Positions 8,247 through 17,542 are shown, numbered from the stretch's first letter. The stretch is 64,000 bases of DNA from Saccharopolyspora gregorii (GCF_024734405.1 NZ_CP059556.1:5332001-5396000); one strand, 5' to 3'. Translations and numbers: made by a program. Notes: generated from the letters alone by a model not told the origin.

Positions 8247-9899
8247 TCACCCGGGTCGTGGTGCGGCCGGGATCGGCCGGGCGCACTCCGCGCCGCGGCA
8301 GCCCTGCAGCGCGTCGAGGTGCCGGTCGAGGAACGCCCGCACCTGCGCGTAGCGGGCGTCGTCGTGCTTCGACGCCAGTTCGTCCGGGTCCACGTGCAGG
8401 TCGTAGAGCTCGTGGTCGCCGCTGACGTACCGGACGTAGAGGTAGCGTTCGGTGCGGATCGCCTCGTAGGCGGCGTCGAGGACCTGGCTGTGGTCGTCGC
8501 GCGGTTTCGCCGGCGCGGGCGGTGATGCGGAACCGTCCTGGTCCAGGTCGCCTGCCCCGGCCGCCCGGCCCGACGCCACGTCCAGCGCGGACGCTCCGTC
8601 GCCCGCCGCGCCCGGCCGCACCGGGTCGGGCAGCGCGCCTTCCGCGGCCTCGTGCAGCAGTGGTCTTCCGGTGCGCAGCAACGGGTCCCGGGCGAACGGC
8701 AGCAGTGAACGCCCGTCCAGCGGGATCGTCGGTTCCGCCCCGCCGATGTCGGTGATGGTGGCGGTGAGGTCGGTGTTCGTGCTCAGCTCCGGCACGTGCG
8801 CGCCGCCCGCGATGCCCGGCCCGCGCAGCAGCAGCGGCACGTGCGCCGCCGCCTCGTGCGGCAGGAACTTGCCGGTCGGGACGCGGTGCTGGCCGAAGAA
8901 GAAACCGTTGTCCGACACGAACATCAGGTAGGTGTCGTCGAGCTCCCCGTTGGCGCGCAGCGCGTCGACGATCCGCTGCACCGCTTCGTCCACGGCCAGC
9001 AGCGATTCCAGGCGCAGCCGGTAGCTGGTGGTGATCTCGGTGCCGGTGGCCGCCGAGATCTCCGGGTAGTCGCGGAGGAACTCCGGCTTGTCCGCCACGT
9101 CCTGCTCGCCGTAGGACGCGTCGTACGGCGGCCGTTCCGCGGCGAACTCGCCCTGGTGGCGCAGCGCGGGCCGCGGGCCACGACCGACCCGGAAGAAGTC
9201 GCCGTTGTCCGGGGCGCCGTGCACGTTCTCCCCGTGCGGGGCCAGGAACGCCACGCTCAGGAAGAACGGGTCGTCCGCCGCCGACCGCCGGTCGATGAAG
9301 TCGATCGCCTTGTCCCGGTAGACGTCGGTCTGGTACATCGCCGGGTCCTGCACCCACGGGTCGCCGTAGGTGCGCAACCGACCGTTCTCGTTCAACCGGT
9401 AGCCGTACATGTCGTAGGTGGTCGGGTCGATCGAGCCGCGCCACTCGTCCCAGCCCGGTGGCACGTGCGTCTCGTCCGACTTGCCGTAGCCGTTCGGGTA
9501 CTTGCCGATGTGCGAGGTCGTGTAGCCGGCCCGCTGCATCCACACCGGCAACGCGTTCTCCTCGTCCAGCGCGTCGTAGCCGCCGAGCGGCGGCGCGTTG
9601 TGCCGCACCCCGTTGTTGTGCGCCAACTGTCCACTGAGGAAGGTCGAGCGGGAGGGGCAGCACAGCGGGAACGACGCGTAGTACCGGTCGAACGTGGCGC
9701 CGCCCAACCCCAGCAGCCGCTGCACGTTCGGCATGAACCGCACGCTGTCCAGCCACTGGTCGTCGGTCATCACCACGACTACGTTCGGCCTGCTCGCGGG
9801 GGCGGCGGTGCGCACCGGACGGGCGCAGCCCGCCAGCAGCACGCCGAGAACCAGCAGCACGGCGACCGGGATTCGGGTGGTTCCGGCGGAACGGGCCAT
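8247..9899 (-). CDS. Secreted lipoprotein sulfatase (type I, Cys-type)
   Basis: 550 residues from ATG 9899. The signal peptide ends in a lipobox (LLAGC, Cys25), so the enzyme should be anchored outside the membrane. The alkaline-phosphatase-fold core begins with PNVVVVMTDDQ (metal-binding Asp pair). The formylglycine motif C-x-P-S-R is at Cys80-Arg84, inside LCCPSRSTFLSGQ. Other family marks are ASYGEQDVADKP, VSDNGFFFGQH and FLPHEAAAHVPLLLRGPG. It should hydrolyse sulfate esters after Cys80 is converted to formylglycine by a separate enzyme, which is not in this window. The substrate is unknown. The acidic, Ala/Gly-rich stretch around residues 435-470 is unusual and probably a loop. Confidence 0.92.
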   Translation of the reverse strand: MARSAGTTRIPVAVLLVLGVLLAGCARPVRTAAPASRPNVVVVMTDDQWLDSVRFMPNVQRLLGLGGATFDRYYASFPLCCPSRSTFLSGQLAHNNGVRHNAPPLGGYDALDEENALPVWMQRAGYTTSHIGKYPNGYGKSDETHVPPGWDEWRGSIDPTTYDMYGYRLNENGRLRTYGDPWVQDPAMYQTDVYRDKAIDFIDRRSAADDPFFLSVAFLAPHGENVHGAPDNGDFFRVGRGPRPALRHQGEFAAERPPYDASYGEQDVADKPEFLRDYPEISAATGTEITTSYRLRLESLLAVDEAVQRIVDALRANGELDDTYLMFVSDNGFFFGQHRVPTGKFLPHEAAAHVPLLLRGPGIAGGAHVPELSTNTDLTATITDIGGAEPTIPLDGRSLLPFARDPLLRTGRPLLHEAAEGALPDPVRPGAAGDGASALDVASGRAAGAGDLDQDGSASPPAPAKPRDDHSQVLDAAYEAIRTERYLYVRYVSGDHELYDLHVDPDELASKHDDARYAQVRAFLDRHLDALQGCRGAECARPIPAAPRPG

Positions 9900-10036
9900 G
9901 GCCTCGATTTCCGCGCCGCGCCGCGGAGAAGTCAAGCTCCCCGGGGCGGTGGAACACGTTCAGCCGCGTCCCATCGGGTCATCTTCGGCGGGGTGGATCG
10001 ATCCGGCGGGAACCGGCCGCCACCCCATCGGCGGGA

Positions 10037-10429
10037 TCAGTAGCCGTCGCCGCCGAAGAAGGTCTCCTCCAGCTGGTCCGCCGTGTCCGCCACCAGCTGC
10101 AGCGGGTCGAGGAACTCGTTGATGTCGAGGTTCAGCAGCGGCAGCGAGTGGCGCAGCACCACGTGCTCACCCATGATCACCGCGCCGCAGACGACGGAGG
10201 TCTCGCCGATCTCCTTGAGCACCAGTCGCAGGTCCACGTCCGAGACGAGCCCGCACACCGAGGCGATCTGGACCCACTCCTCGCGCTGGTCCAGCACCTC
10301 CCGGCAAACGATGATCACCTGGCTGCGCTCGTCCTCGTACTCGATGAGGATGCGGATCTCGTCGCCGGTGTCCTCGATGACGCGGTACTCGGACCGGACG
10401 AATGCGGCGATGTCGTCCCACGTGGCCAA
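10037..10429 (-). CDS. YbjN-like small protein (type III chaperone-like fold)
   Basis: A 130-residue acidic soluble protein with ATG start. The pattern of alternating beta strands (RILIEYEDERSQVIIVCREVL, EWVQIASVCGL), a VDLRLVLKEIGE helix and a final amphipathic helix (PLQLVADTADQLEETFF) fits actinobacterial YbjN-like proteins, whose fold resembles secretion chaperones. No catalytic residues are visible. It stands alone, with a 504-bp upstream gap filled by four palindromic repeats. The family assignment is by overall pattern only and the role is unknown. Confidence 0.6.
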   Translation of the reverse strand: MATWDDIAAFVRSEYRVIEDTGDEIRILIEYEDERSQVIIVCREVLDQREEWVQIASVCGLVSDVDLRLVLKEIGETSVVCGAVIMGEHVVLRHSLPLLNLDINEFLDPLQLVADTADQLEETFFGGDGY

Positions 10430-10599
10430 GGTGCCCCCAAGGTCGTCGATCGTGCCGCCGCGAGACTAGTGCACCTGATCATGTCGCGGGAACCGCTCGG
10501 CAGCGTGATCCGGTTGGCCCGATCGCACCGCCGCACCACCGGATCCGGCGACGCGGCGTGCACCGCCGCGGCAACGGGGTGGACCCGCCGGTTCTGCGG

Positions 10600-10646
10600 G
10601 TGAACGGACCGTTCGTCCCATCTGGTTGGACGAACGGTCCGTTCAC
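10600..10646 (-). repeat. Palindromic repeat, family 1, copy 2
   Basis: A perfect 19-bp stem (10600-10618 with 10628-10646) and 9-base loop. Read on the minus strand the loop is AACCAGATG, so this copy points the same way as the acylase gene transcribed towards it. It is the copy farthest from that gene in a cluster of four. Confidence 0.92.
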
Positions 10647-10676
10647 TCCGCCCGGAGTGCGGCAGCGGTTATCGCC

Positions 10677-10727
10677 GAGTGAACGGACCGTCTGCCCAAT
10701 CCGGTTGGACGAACGGTCCGTTCGCTC
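10677..10727 (-). repeat. Palindromic repeat, family 1, copy 3 (imperfect)
   Basis: The same design with a diverged left arm: TCTGCCC replaces TTCGTCC, and one further mismatch lies near the outer end. The right arm keeps the consensus except for a T-to-C outer change. On the minus strand the loop reads AACCGGATT. Confidence 0.88.
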
Positions 10728-10779
10728 CGAACGGCTCGTGGCCGCCCCGCACGGCTCGAACCGCTCCCGTCCTCCCCCG

Positions 10780-10826
10780 GTGAACGGACCGTTCGTCCCA
10801 TCTCCTTGGACGAACGGTCCGTTCAC
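10780..10826 (-). repeat. Palindromic repeat, family 1, copy 4
   Basis: A perfect 19-bp stem (10780-10798 with 10808-10826). The loop on the minus strand is AAGGAGATG. Confidence 0.92.
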
Positions 10827-10872
10827 TCCACACCGCGCACGGGTGCCGGGGCGCTGCCTGCACACCGGTCTC

Positions 10873-10925
10873 GGAGTGAACGGACCGCTTGCCCCATCCC
10901 GCTGGACGAACGGTCCGTTCACTCC
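10873..10925 (-). repeat. Palindromic repeat, family 1, copy 5 (CTTG subtype)
   Basis: The outer parts of both arms are complementary from 10873 and 10925 inward, but the inner left arm carries CTTGCCC instead of TTCGTCC. The loop on the minus strand is AGCGGGATG. The element ends 9 bp from the acylase stop codon. Confidence 0.9.
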
Positions 10926-10933
10926 GCGGCGGA

Positions 10934-13831
10934 TCAGCGGTGGGACGGGAACTCCACCACCTGCTGGTACGTCGGCCGGTTCTGCCAGCTGATCGGGTCG
11001 TGCGCGATGCCGCCGATCTTGTTGTGCACGATCGCGTCGGCGCACCACTGGTCGCCGGGTTCGCAGTCGGCGTCACCGGGGTAGGTCTGCTCGGCCGGCG
11101 TGTCGGCGGCGGCGCGGAGGCTGTCCTGCAGCGCCTGCCGGCACGCGTCGAGGTCTCCTTCACCGCACAGCGAGTTCCCGGGCGCGGCGGGCCCGGTGCC
11201 GAACCCGCCGGGCACCTCGTCGCCGAGCGCGCCGCGCAGGTTCTTCGACACCTGCCCGTACCAGCCGTTGAGGAACGCCGAGCCCTGGTGCGGCTGCCCG
11301 ACGTGCAGCCCGGGTTCCTCGTTCTGCCAACCGGAGGGCGATTCGTTGATGTGCTCGGCGCCGGTCAGCGCCCGGTAGGCGTCGGCGCCCACGGCGGGTT
11401 CGAAGATGCCGCGGGTGAGCTGCGGCCACCAGGCGTCGAGGAGTTCGACGGCGTCGGCGTGCGCGTACTCCCGGCTGCCGGGTTCGGTCTCGGTGCGGAG
11501 GCCGCCGTCGGCGAGCCAGGCGCGCAGCGAGTCGATCTCCCCGGCGAGCGCCGGGTCGACGGGCCCGCTGTCGAGCACCCGCAGCAGGTCCGGCAGCACG
11601 CGTTCGGCGCGCAGGTCGGCGACGGCGGCCTCGGACATGGCGCGGGTCAGTTCGGCCCGGTCGACGCCGCCCTGGGCGACGAGTCCGCGGACGCGGGAGT
11701 CGAGCAGGTCGCCGCGCTGCACGGCACCCTTGTTGAGGCCCGCGCCGCTGGTCCCGGGCGCCTGCTTGTTGTTCCAGCTGACGTAGTAGTCCTGGTCGAC
11801 GGACTGCGGGTGCTGCTCCGGCGGCAGGTACCGGGCGGTGTTCCCGTCGGGGTTCCAGTCCTGCCAGTCGTGGGCGGGGTCGGCGAGCACCGGCATGCTG
11901 GGGTCGACGTGCGGTTGCCGCGCCGGGTTGGCCCCGGAGTTGAAGTAGGCGGTGTGCTCGGCGTCGGCGTAGAACCAGTTGAAGGTGTAGTTCACGTCGT
12001 TCGCGGCCTGCTGGAACGCTTCCGGCGAGGTGATCTCGCCGGGGTCGTTGAACCGCTGGAACCCGATGATCGAGTCGACCTCGTGCTGGAAGGTGGAGCG
12101 CAGCGTGGTGTAGGCGACGGGTTTTCCGCCGATGGTGGCGCGGTGGGTGATCGGCCCGTACTCGGTGCGGAAGGACACGAGCCGGTAGGAGCCGGCGGGG
12201 GTGTCGTCACCGAGGTTCGGTTCCCACGCGTTGCGCCGCTCGACCTGCTTCATCGGCACGCATTCACCGCGGAACAGGTAGTGGTCGGCGTCCTTGGTGG
12301 CGGGACCGCCGTCCGGGGAGCAGAGCTCGACGGCGTAGGTGTCGATGATGTCCTGGGCGGCGGTGGTGGCGCTCCACGAGTAGTCCTGGCCGCGGCCGAG
12401 CAGCGTGTAGAAGCTGAGTCCCGCGAACGAGGCGCCCTGGGAGGAGATCCCGGGCCCCTGCAGCTCTTGCAGGGTGAGCAGCTGCGGCGCGAAGTACCCG
12501 GTCTGCGGCCCGTACACGGCGATGGGGTGCCCGCTGGCGGTGTGCTCGCCGGAGACGAGCAGCGCGTTGGACATGCCGCGCGGTTCGGCCATGCCCGCGG
12601 GCAGCACGCCGTCGTCGAACATGCCGCGCAGCGCGTCGACCTGCTCTTCGTGGGGCAGCGGCCGTTCGGGCGCGGCTTCGGGGGCGGTCTGCGGCCCGGG
12701 CGCGGCGGCGTCGGGTTCGGCGGCGGAGCCGGTCTCGTCGAACACGAGCTGCTGCTCGGTGACGGAGCCGGGGTCGGGCATGGCGCGGCCCTGCGGGTCG
12801 TCCGGGGTGGCGGCGTAGGGGAATTCGCTGCCGTCGTGCACGGTGGAGATGGCTTCGGGGTCGTTCTCGGCGCGGAAGGTGCGCCAGACCTGTTCGCCGC
12901 GTTCGGGCCCGAAGCGCTCGTGCAGGGACATGCGGGCCACCGCCTGCTGCACTTCGTTGCCGCCTCCGCCGCCGAACTGGGCGCCGACGACGGAGGCCAG
13001 CACGACGAGGTCGGTGAGCTCGAACGGTTCGATCTCGCCCGCGTTGGTGATGGGGTCGACGTGGCCGGTGGCGACGTATTCGCCGGGGAAGTAGCGGCCG
13101 TCGTGGGCTTCGCGGAGGTAGGTGTTGATGCCGTCCACGTAGGACTGCGCGTCGGCGAGGGCCTGCGCACCGCGCGGTCCCGATGCGGCGGCGTTGTCGA
13201 TCTGCTGCTGCAGCTCCTCCTCGGTGTAGGGCGAGGTGGCGAAGAAGCTCTGCTCCAGTTCGCGGTTCGCGGGGGCGCCGCCGGCGAAGGGGCTGACCTC
13301 GCCGCGTCCGGCGTGGCGCAGCACGTCCATCAGGAACAGCTTGTCCTCGGCGGTGGCGTACCCGGCGCCGAAGGTGGTGCCCGCGCGGGTGTCGCCGTAG
13401 ATGTGCGGGACTCCGGCGGACTTGTCCCGCACGACCGTGACGTCTTCGCGCGGCCGGTAGGTGCGGTCCACGTCGTCGGGTTCGACGCCGAAGGAGTTGT
13501 CGCTGAAGAACTCGTCGATGGTGCCGGTGGTGAGCTGCTTGTACCCGGTGGCCAGGTCGGCGTAGGGCGCGATCTGGTCATCGGAGTGCTTCGGCTTGGT
13601 GCCGAACAGCAGGTGTCCGGCGAGTTCGGCGAGCGTGGCGTTGCCGTTCTGGCCGGGTGGCAGCACGTGGTGGCACTGCCCGCCGCAGTGGTCCGGGACC
13701 TCGGGCGCGGTGAACCCGGACGTGCCGGGTGCGGCGGGCTCGGGGGCGGCGGCTGCGGCGGGGGCGAGGGCGAGCGCGCCGAGGAGGGCGCCGACGCCGA
13801 GTGCGGCGGTGATGCGGTGCGGCCCGGCCAT
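10934..13831 (-). CDS. Secreted penicillin-acylase-family Ntn hydrolase
   Basis: 965 residues with a signal peptide (residues 1-29, LAPAAAAA before the likely cleavage). The precursor has the layout of penicillin amidase family enzymes. An alpha chain (to about 390) contains DVTVVRDKSAGVPHIYGDTRAG. It is followed by a spacer rich in Ala, Pro and Glu, and then a beta chain expected to begin at Ser421 (GMSNALLVSGEHTASG) after self-cleavage. Ser421 would be the N-terminal nucleophile. Downstream marks include GPQTGYFAPQLL and the Asn-rich YTFNWFYADAEHTAYFNSG. Members cleave amide bonds in beta-lactams, acyl-homoserine lactones, cyclic lipopeptides or related molecules; the substrate cannot be chosen from sequence. 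It stands alone, with four palindromes just beyond its stop. Confidence 0.92.
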   Translation of the reverse strand: MAGPHRITAALGVGALLGALALAPAAAAAPEPAAPGTSGFTAPEVPDHCGGQCHHVLPPGQNGNATLAELAGHLLFGTKPKHSDDQIAPYADLATGYKQLTTGTIDEFFSDNSFGVEPDDVDRTYRPREDVTVVRDKSAGVPHIYGDTRAGTTFGAGYATAEDKLFLMDVLRHAGRGEVSPFAGGAPANRELEQSFFATSPYTEEELQQQIDNAAASGPRGAQALADAQSYVDGINTYLREAHDGRYFPGEYVATGHVDPITNAGEIEPFELTDLVVLASVVGAQFGGGGGNEVQQAVARMSLHERFGPERGEQVWRTFRAENDPEAISTVHDGSEFPYAATPDDPQGRAMPDPGSVTEQQLVFDETGSAAEPDAAAPGPQTAPEAAPERPLPHEEQVDALRGMFDDGVLPAGMAEPRGMSNALLVSGEHTASGHPIAVYGPQTGYFAPQLLTLQELQGPGISSQGASFAGLSFYTLLGRGQDYSWSATTAAQDIIDTYAVELCSPDGGPATKDADHYLFRGECVPMKQVERRNAWEPNLGDDTPAGSYRLVSFRTEYGPITHRATIGGKPVAYTTLRSTFQHEVDSIIGFQRFNDPGEITSPEAFQQAANDVNYTFNWFYADAEHTAYFNSGANPARQPHVDPSMPVLADPAHDWQDWNPDGNTARYLPPEQHPQSVDQDYYVSWNNKQAPGTSGAGLNKGAVQRGDLLDSRVRGLVAQGGVDRAELTRAMSEAAVADLRAERVLPDLLRVLDSGPVDPALAGEIDSLRAWLADGGLRTETEPGSREYAHADAVELLDAWWPQLTRGIFEPAVGADAYRALTGAEHINESPSGWQNEEPGLHVGQPHQGSAFLNGWYGQVSKNLRGALGDEVPGGFGTGPAAPGNSLCGEGDLDACRQALQDSLRAAADTPAEQTYPGDADCEPGDQWCADAIVHNKIGGIAHDPISWQNRPTYQQVVEFPSHR

Positions 13832-13995
13832 CTGCGAGTCCTCTCGTCGGCTTCGGGCCGGACGCTAATCGAAGATCAGCGGAAATGAAATCAATTCACG
13901 TTCTGCGTGGATTCAGATTGGGCCGTCCGAGTGATCCGGTGGCCCCGAACGCTCAGCTCCGCCACGACCACCGCTGCCCGGGCCGGCGCAGCGGC

Positions 13996-15021
13996 TCATC
14001 CGGCATCCGGGTGCCGCCCCACGTCCGCGGCCGCCCTCGCCGCGGGCACCGGCGCGTCGCACCTCCCGGCCCCCGGCCGGTCCGGCACCGCCCGATCCGG
14101 CGCCACCCCGTCCGGCTCGTCCCGATCAGACCCGGCCCGCTCCGAGGCGGCCCGCTCCGAGCCGACCCGGCCGACCCCGGCCCGCTCCGGCACGCCCCGC
14201 CCCCGGAACGCACCACCGCGGATCCGCCGCAGCTCCCGCCGTTCCCGCCGCAGCGCCAGCACCTCCCGCACCACCACCGCGACCCCGTGCGGCAGCAGGT
14301 CCGAGCCGCGCCGCACCAGCCACGGCACACCGCGGAACACCAACCATCCCGCGTGGTGCCAGGCCGTGATCCGGGCACCTCCGGAACACCGCAGCGCCAC
14401 CGGCTCCACCAGCAGCCCCGCGGCCGCCAGCTGCTCCCCCATCGCCCGCGCCAGCAACCGGTGCCCGAACTCGGAGGGGTGCAGCCGGTCCACCGACCAC
14501 GCGTCCAGCTCGTAGGCGCCGGGCAGCGCGTCCAGGTCCACGCACCGCGCCCCGTGCCGGGCCAGCACCTCGTCGAGCACCGCGTTCACCTGCTCGATCC
14601 GCTTGCGCAGCGCGCGGTGCAGCGGAGCAGGCAGCCGGAACACCCTCCCGTGGTCGTGGTAGCGCGCGGCCACCACCACCGCACCTGCGCGGGTCAGCTC
14701 GCCCACCACCGCGTCCAGCCGCCGCCGCAGCGAGGCCGGGTCGAAGTCGGACCGCAGCGTGTCGTTCATGCCGACCACCAGCACCACCGCGTCCGGCCGC
14801 AGCCGCAGCGCCGCGGGCAGCTGCACCTCGTGCACGTCGCGCACCCGCGCGCCCGAAGCGGACAGGTTCGCGTACCGGATCCGGCCGGGGCCGCCGCAGG
14901 CGTCCGCGAGCATCCGGGCGAAGCCGCGCCAACCACCCGGGACCCGGTCGCCCATGCCGACGGTGGTCGAATCGCCGAGCGCCACCAGGGCGCGCACCGG
15001 CCGGGTTCTCGGCTCGCTCAC
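13996..15021 (-). CDS. SGNH/GDSL-family hydrolase with a basic, low-complexity tail
   Basis: 341 residues from GTG 15021, chosen over the GTG at 15027 because a GAAGG site lies 7 bases before it. The catalytic Ser18 is in VALGDSTTVG (block I), with the Asn of GMNDTL (block III) and the Asp/His pair in DRLHPSEFGH (block V). There is no signal peptide, so it is probably a cytoplasmic esterase or lipase. The fold ends by about residue 200. The remaining 140 residues are Arg/Ala/Gly/Pro-rich and look disordered; the last 60 have composition like read-through of noncoding DNA and may reflect a lost stop. The substrate is unknown. Confidence 0.85.
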   Translation of the reverse strand: MSEPRTRPVRALVALGDSTTVGMGDRVPGGWRGFARMLADACGGPGRIRYANLSASGARVRDVHEVQLPAALRLRPDAVVLVVGMNDTLRSDFDPASLRRRLDAVVGELTRAGAVVVAARYHDHGRVFRLPAPLHRALRKRIEQVNAVLDEVLARHGARCVDLDALPGAYELDAWSVDRLHPSEFGHRLLARAMGEQLAAAGLLVEPVALRCSGGARITAWHHAGWLVFRGVPWLVRRGSDLLPHGVAVVVREVLALRRERRELRRIRGGAFRGRGVPERAGVGRVGSERAASERAGSDRDEPDGVAPDRAVPDRPGAGRCDAPVPAARAAADVGRHPDAG

Positions 15022-15104
15022 CCGCACACCTTCACCGGCGCGGGCTCACCGGCGGTGAGGAATCGGTGGCCGGGCGGAGACGTCTCGGCGAACTGTCGGG
15101 CCGG

Positions 15105-16178
15105 TCAGCCGCTGGTGGGCCGCTCCGCGCGCCACTCGTCGTGCCTGCTGGTCAACGCCGCCCACAACCGGTTCAGCGGGTGGTCCGCGTCGTGCTGCCC
15201 GAGTTCGCCCGCCCTGGCGAACGCGCCGACCAGCACCTCCAGCCGCGGCTCCAGGTCGCCGAGCACGTCGAGGATCCGCAGGCCGCGGCCGTCCGGCAGC
15301 CTGCCGTCCGCGGCGGCCTCCGCGACGCCGCGGGTGACCAGCATGCAGCCGTGCAGCAGCCCGGAGCTGAGCAGTTCCAGCCCGTAGCGCACGTCGTCGA
15401 CCTCGGCGGCCACGTTCAGCAGGCCCCGGTAGTCGGCGCCGTACCAGCCGCGCAGGAACTCGGCGACCAGCCCGCTGCCCGCGACGATCAGCGGTAGCCG
15501 GGGCAGCCCGGCGGCGCGCACCGCGGGGCCGGGGACCAGCCTGCGGTCCAGGTTGGTGACGAGGGTGAGCCCGCTGCGCCGCCACTCCAGCACGTCGAGG
15601 CCCGCCGGGTTCGCGCCGACGTGGGTGAGCGTGCTGCCGCAGACCAGGTCGACCTCGTTGGCGCGCAACGCTTCCAGCAGGTTGCGAGTGCGCAGGTGCA
15701 CCACCTTGAGGTCGATGCCGTCGGCGCGGAACCCGGCGGCGACCCGTTCCACGGCGGGCGTGAGGAAGCCGAGGGTGAACCGGGTGGTGCCGACCCGCAG
15801 CGAACCGCCGACGCGGCGCCGGGAGTCGGTGACGACGTCCAGCCAGTCGTCGAGGGTGTCCCGCGCGCGTTCGACCAGCGCTTCGCCGGTGCCGGTGAAC
15901 AGCGCGCTCTTCCCCCTGCCCTGCTTGAGCACCAGCGGTTCGCCGCACAGTTCCCGGAAGTTCCGGTTCAGCGTGTCCAGCTGCTTCTGCACGCTGGACT
16001 GCTCGCGTCCGAGCAGCCGGGCCGCGGCCAGCGCGGTGCCCGCCTCGTGCACCACCACCAGGGTCCGCAGCTGGTCCAGCGTCGTGTCCAGGAGTGCTTG
16101 CGGGGCGCGCACCCGCCGGTGTTCGGCTTCGGCGAGCGCGATCTCGGAGGCTCCGGGCAACGTCAGGTGTCCTTCCAC
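15105..16178 (-). CDS. LysR-type transcriptional regulator
   Basis: 357 residues from GTG 16178 (start uncertain; codons upstream stay open but are of non-coding character). The winged HTH covers about residues 30-90 (TTLDQLRTLVVVHEAG, then LGREQSSVQKQLDTLNRNF). An effector-binding domain follows, beginning with GGSLRVGTTRFTLGFLTPAV, a typical start for the periplasmic-binding-like fold. The C-terminal helix region (LGDLEPRLEVLVGAFARAGEL) is longer than usual. A perfect 24-bp palindrome lies 11 bp upstream of the start. It is divergent from an XRE-type regulator 454 bp away. The effector and targets are unknown; the divergent arrangement suggests self-regulation. Confidence 0.85.
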   Translation of the reverse strand: MEGHLTLPGASEIALAEAEHRRVRAPQALLDTTLDQLRTLVVVHEAGTALAAARLLGREQSSVQKQLDTLNRNFRELCGEPLVLKQGRGKSALFTGTGEALVERARDTLDDWLDVVTDSRRRVGGSLRVGTTRFTLGFLTPAVERVAAGFRADGIDLKVVHLRTRNLLEALRANEVDLVCGSTLTHVGANPAGLDVLEWRRSGLTLVTNLDRRLVPGPAVRAAGLPRLPLIVAGSGLVAEFLRGWYGADYRGLLNVAAEVDDVRYGLELLSSGLLHGCMLVTRGVAEAAADGRLPDGRGLRILDVLGDLEPRLEVLVGAFARAGELGQHDADHPLNRLWAALTSRHDEWRAERPTSG

Positions 16179-16632
16179 ATGTGCGGTACCGCCCGCTCCG
16201 CGGAGCGGGCGGGCTGCGACCACCACGCGCGGGCGGCTGACGACCCTCCCCGGGGTGAGTCTATCCCCGCGAACTGATCTCGACTGCAGGCCACATGTTC
16301 CTGCGGTTCGTCGGTCGTTCCGGTGGAAGCGGCGGCGGCGCTCGTGCCACTCTGGTCCCAGCGGCGCCGAGGGGGACGCCGCGAGGCATCCGGGGGGTCG
16401 GATGGCCTGGGGGTGGCGGGGGCCCGGTTTCCGGGTCCCCGCGACATCACCGCGCGTGGCGGCCGGGGGATCGGGCACGGAAGCGGGGCTGCGCTGGAGG
16501 ATTCCGCTCCGGGAAGTTCTCGGCAGGGGCGCATCTTCGGTGCAGGGCCGGGAATCTGCGGCCGTTCGGGCAGTTCACCAGTACCTGATCGAGCGACGGT
16601 TTTTTCCGCGCTGGCACCATATTCTGACGATC
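16179..16632. other. 454-bp divergent intergenic region (LysR / XRE)
   Basis: No convincing gene is visible. Next to the LysR start is the palindrome at 16189-16212. The XRE side has a T-rich stretch (GGTTTTTTCC around 16598) and an AT-richer CATATTCTG just before the ATG, a possible promoter with no clear -35 box. The central part is G-rich. Confidence 0.5.
16189..16212. promoter_or_regulatory. Perfect 24-bp palindrome upstream of the LysR gene
   Basis: The 12 bases at 16189-16200 are the exact reverse complement of 16201-16212 (centre GCTCCGCGGAGC). It begins 11 bp before the proposed GTG start, so it could be an operator or, in the mRNA, a hairpin masking the ribosome site. Which of these holds cannot be told. 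Confidence 0.6.
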
Positions 16633-17487
16633 ATGTCGAACTCCCCCCGGGCCCGCGCGCTGGCGGCCGAGGTCCGCAAGGTGCGCAAGGACAAAGGGAT
16701 GTCCCAGGGAGTGCTCGCCGAACAGCTGGGCTGGAGCATCGCGAAGATCAGCCGGATCGAGACGGCGCAGCGCGGCATCGGCGGCCCCGACCTGGCCGCG
16801 GTGCTCGCGGCGCTGCGGGTGCGCGGCAAGCGGCGCGAGCAGCTGCTGACGATGGCCGAGGAGCTGGGCCGCCCGTCGTGGTGGGAGGCGATGGCGGGGC
16901 TCTCGGCGCACACGCGCGCGTGCATCGACGCGGAGCAGCGCGCCTCCCGGCTCACCGAGCTCAGCCTCGGCTACGTGCCGGTGCTGCTGCAGACCCGGGC
17001 GTACGCGACCGCGGTGTGCGCGGCGTCCGGTGCGGGCACGGGCGAGGTGGACGAGCAGGTCAACGTGCGGCAGGTGCGGCAGGGCATCCTGCACAAGGCC
17101 TCGCCGGTGGCGTTGACGGCGTACCTGGACGAATCGGTGCTGACCCGGCCCGTGGGCGGTGCGGCGGTGATGGGCGGGCAGCTGCGGCACCTGCTGCGCT
17201 CCGCGGAGGCGCCGAACATCGCGGTGCGGGTGCTGCCGACGAACCTGGGGGTGCACGCGGGGCTCGGCGGGCCGTTCACGCTGATCGAGTTCGCGCGCGG
17301 GGTGGCGACGGTGCTGCTGGAGAGCCAGGAGTGCGGACTGCTGCTGGACGACGAGGAGCGGGTGGCCGCGTTCCGCGAGTCCGTCGACTGCCTGGACCGG
17401 GTCGCGCTGGGCACGGTGGAATCCCGCGCGATCATCGGCGGCTACGCGACGAAGTTCGAAGACCGCTCCACCCGCCAGCTCACCTGA
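16633..17487 (+). CDS. XRE-family HTH regulator with DUF5753
   Basis: 284 residues from ATG 16633. The N-terminal XRE helix-turn-helix covers about residues 8-62 (MSQGVLAEQLGWSIAKISRIE). The rest is a DUF5753 sensor-like domain with typical phrases (LGYVPVLLQTRAYATAVCAA, LPTNLGVHAGLGGPFTLIEF). Such proteins are abundant in mycelial actinomycetes, and several affect development and antibiotic production. They usually pair with a DUF397 gene; none is next to this one, unlike the second copy at 37870. A hairpin terminator follows within 10 bp of the stop. The target is unknown. Confidence 0.9.
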   Translation: MSNSPRARALAAEVRKVRKDKGMSQGVLAEQLGWSIAKISRIETAQRGIGGPDLAAVLAALRVRGKRREQLLTMAEELGRPSWWEAMAGLSAHTRACIDAEQRASRLTELSLGYVPVLLQTRAYATAVCAASGAGTGEVDEQVNVRQVRQGILHKASPVALTAYLDESVLTRPVGGAAVMGGQLRHLLRSAEAPNIAVRVLPTNLGVHAGLGGPFTLIEFARGVATVLLESQECGLLLDDEERVAAFRESVDCLDRVALGTVESRAIIGGYATKFEDRSTRQLT

Positions 17488-17496
17488 CCGGACGCA

Positions 17497-17542
17497 CGAG
17501 AACGGGGCGGCCCTTCCGGACCGCCCCGCACTGCATTTCTCG
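17497..17542 (+). terminator. Hairpin after the XRE gene
   Basis: GGGGCGG (17504-17510) pairs with CCGCCCC (17521-17527) around a TTCC loop, extended inward by two pairs past a mismatch. An outer CGAGAA/TTCTCG pairing (17497-17502 with 17537-17542) adds to it. It starts 9 bp after the stop and lies between convergent genes, so it could serve both. Confidence 0.7.

Noticed and set aside
10600-10925. CRISPR-like array of four repeats
   Set aside because: Start-to-start distances are 77, 103 and 93 bp, the repeats are long dyads with mismatched arms, and no cas genes are present. The same element occurs singly and in threes elsewhere.
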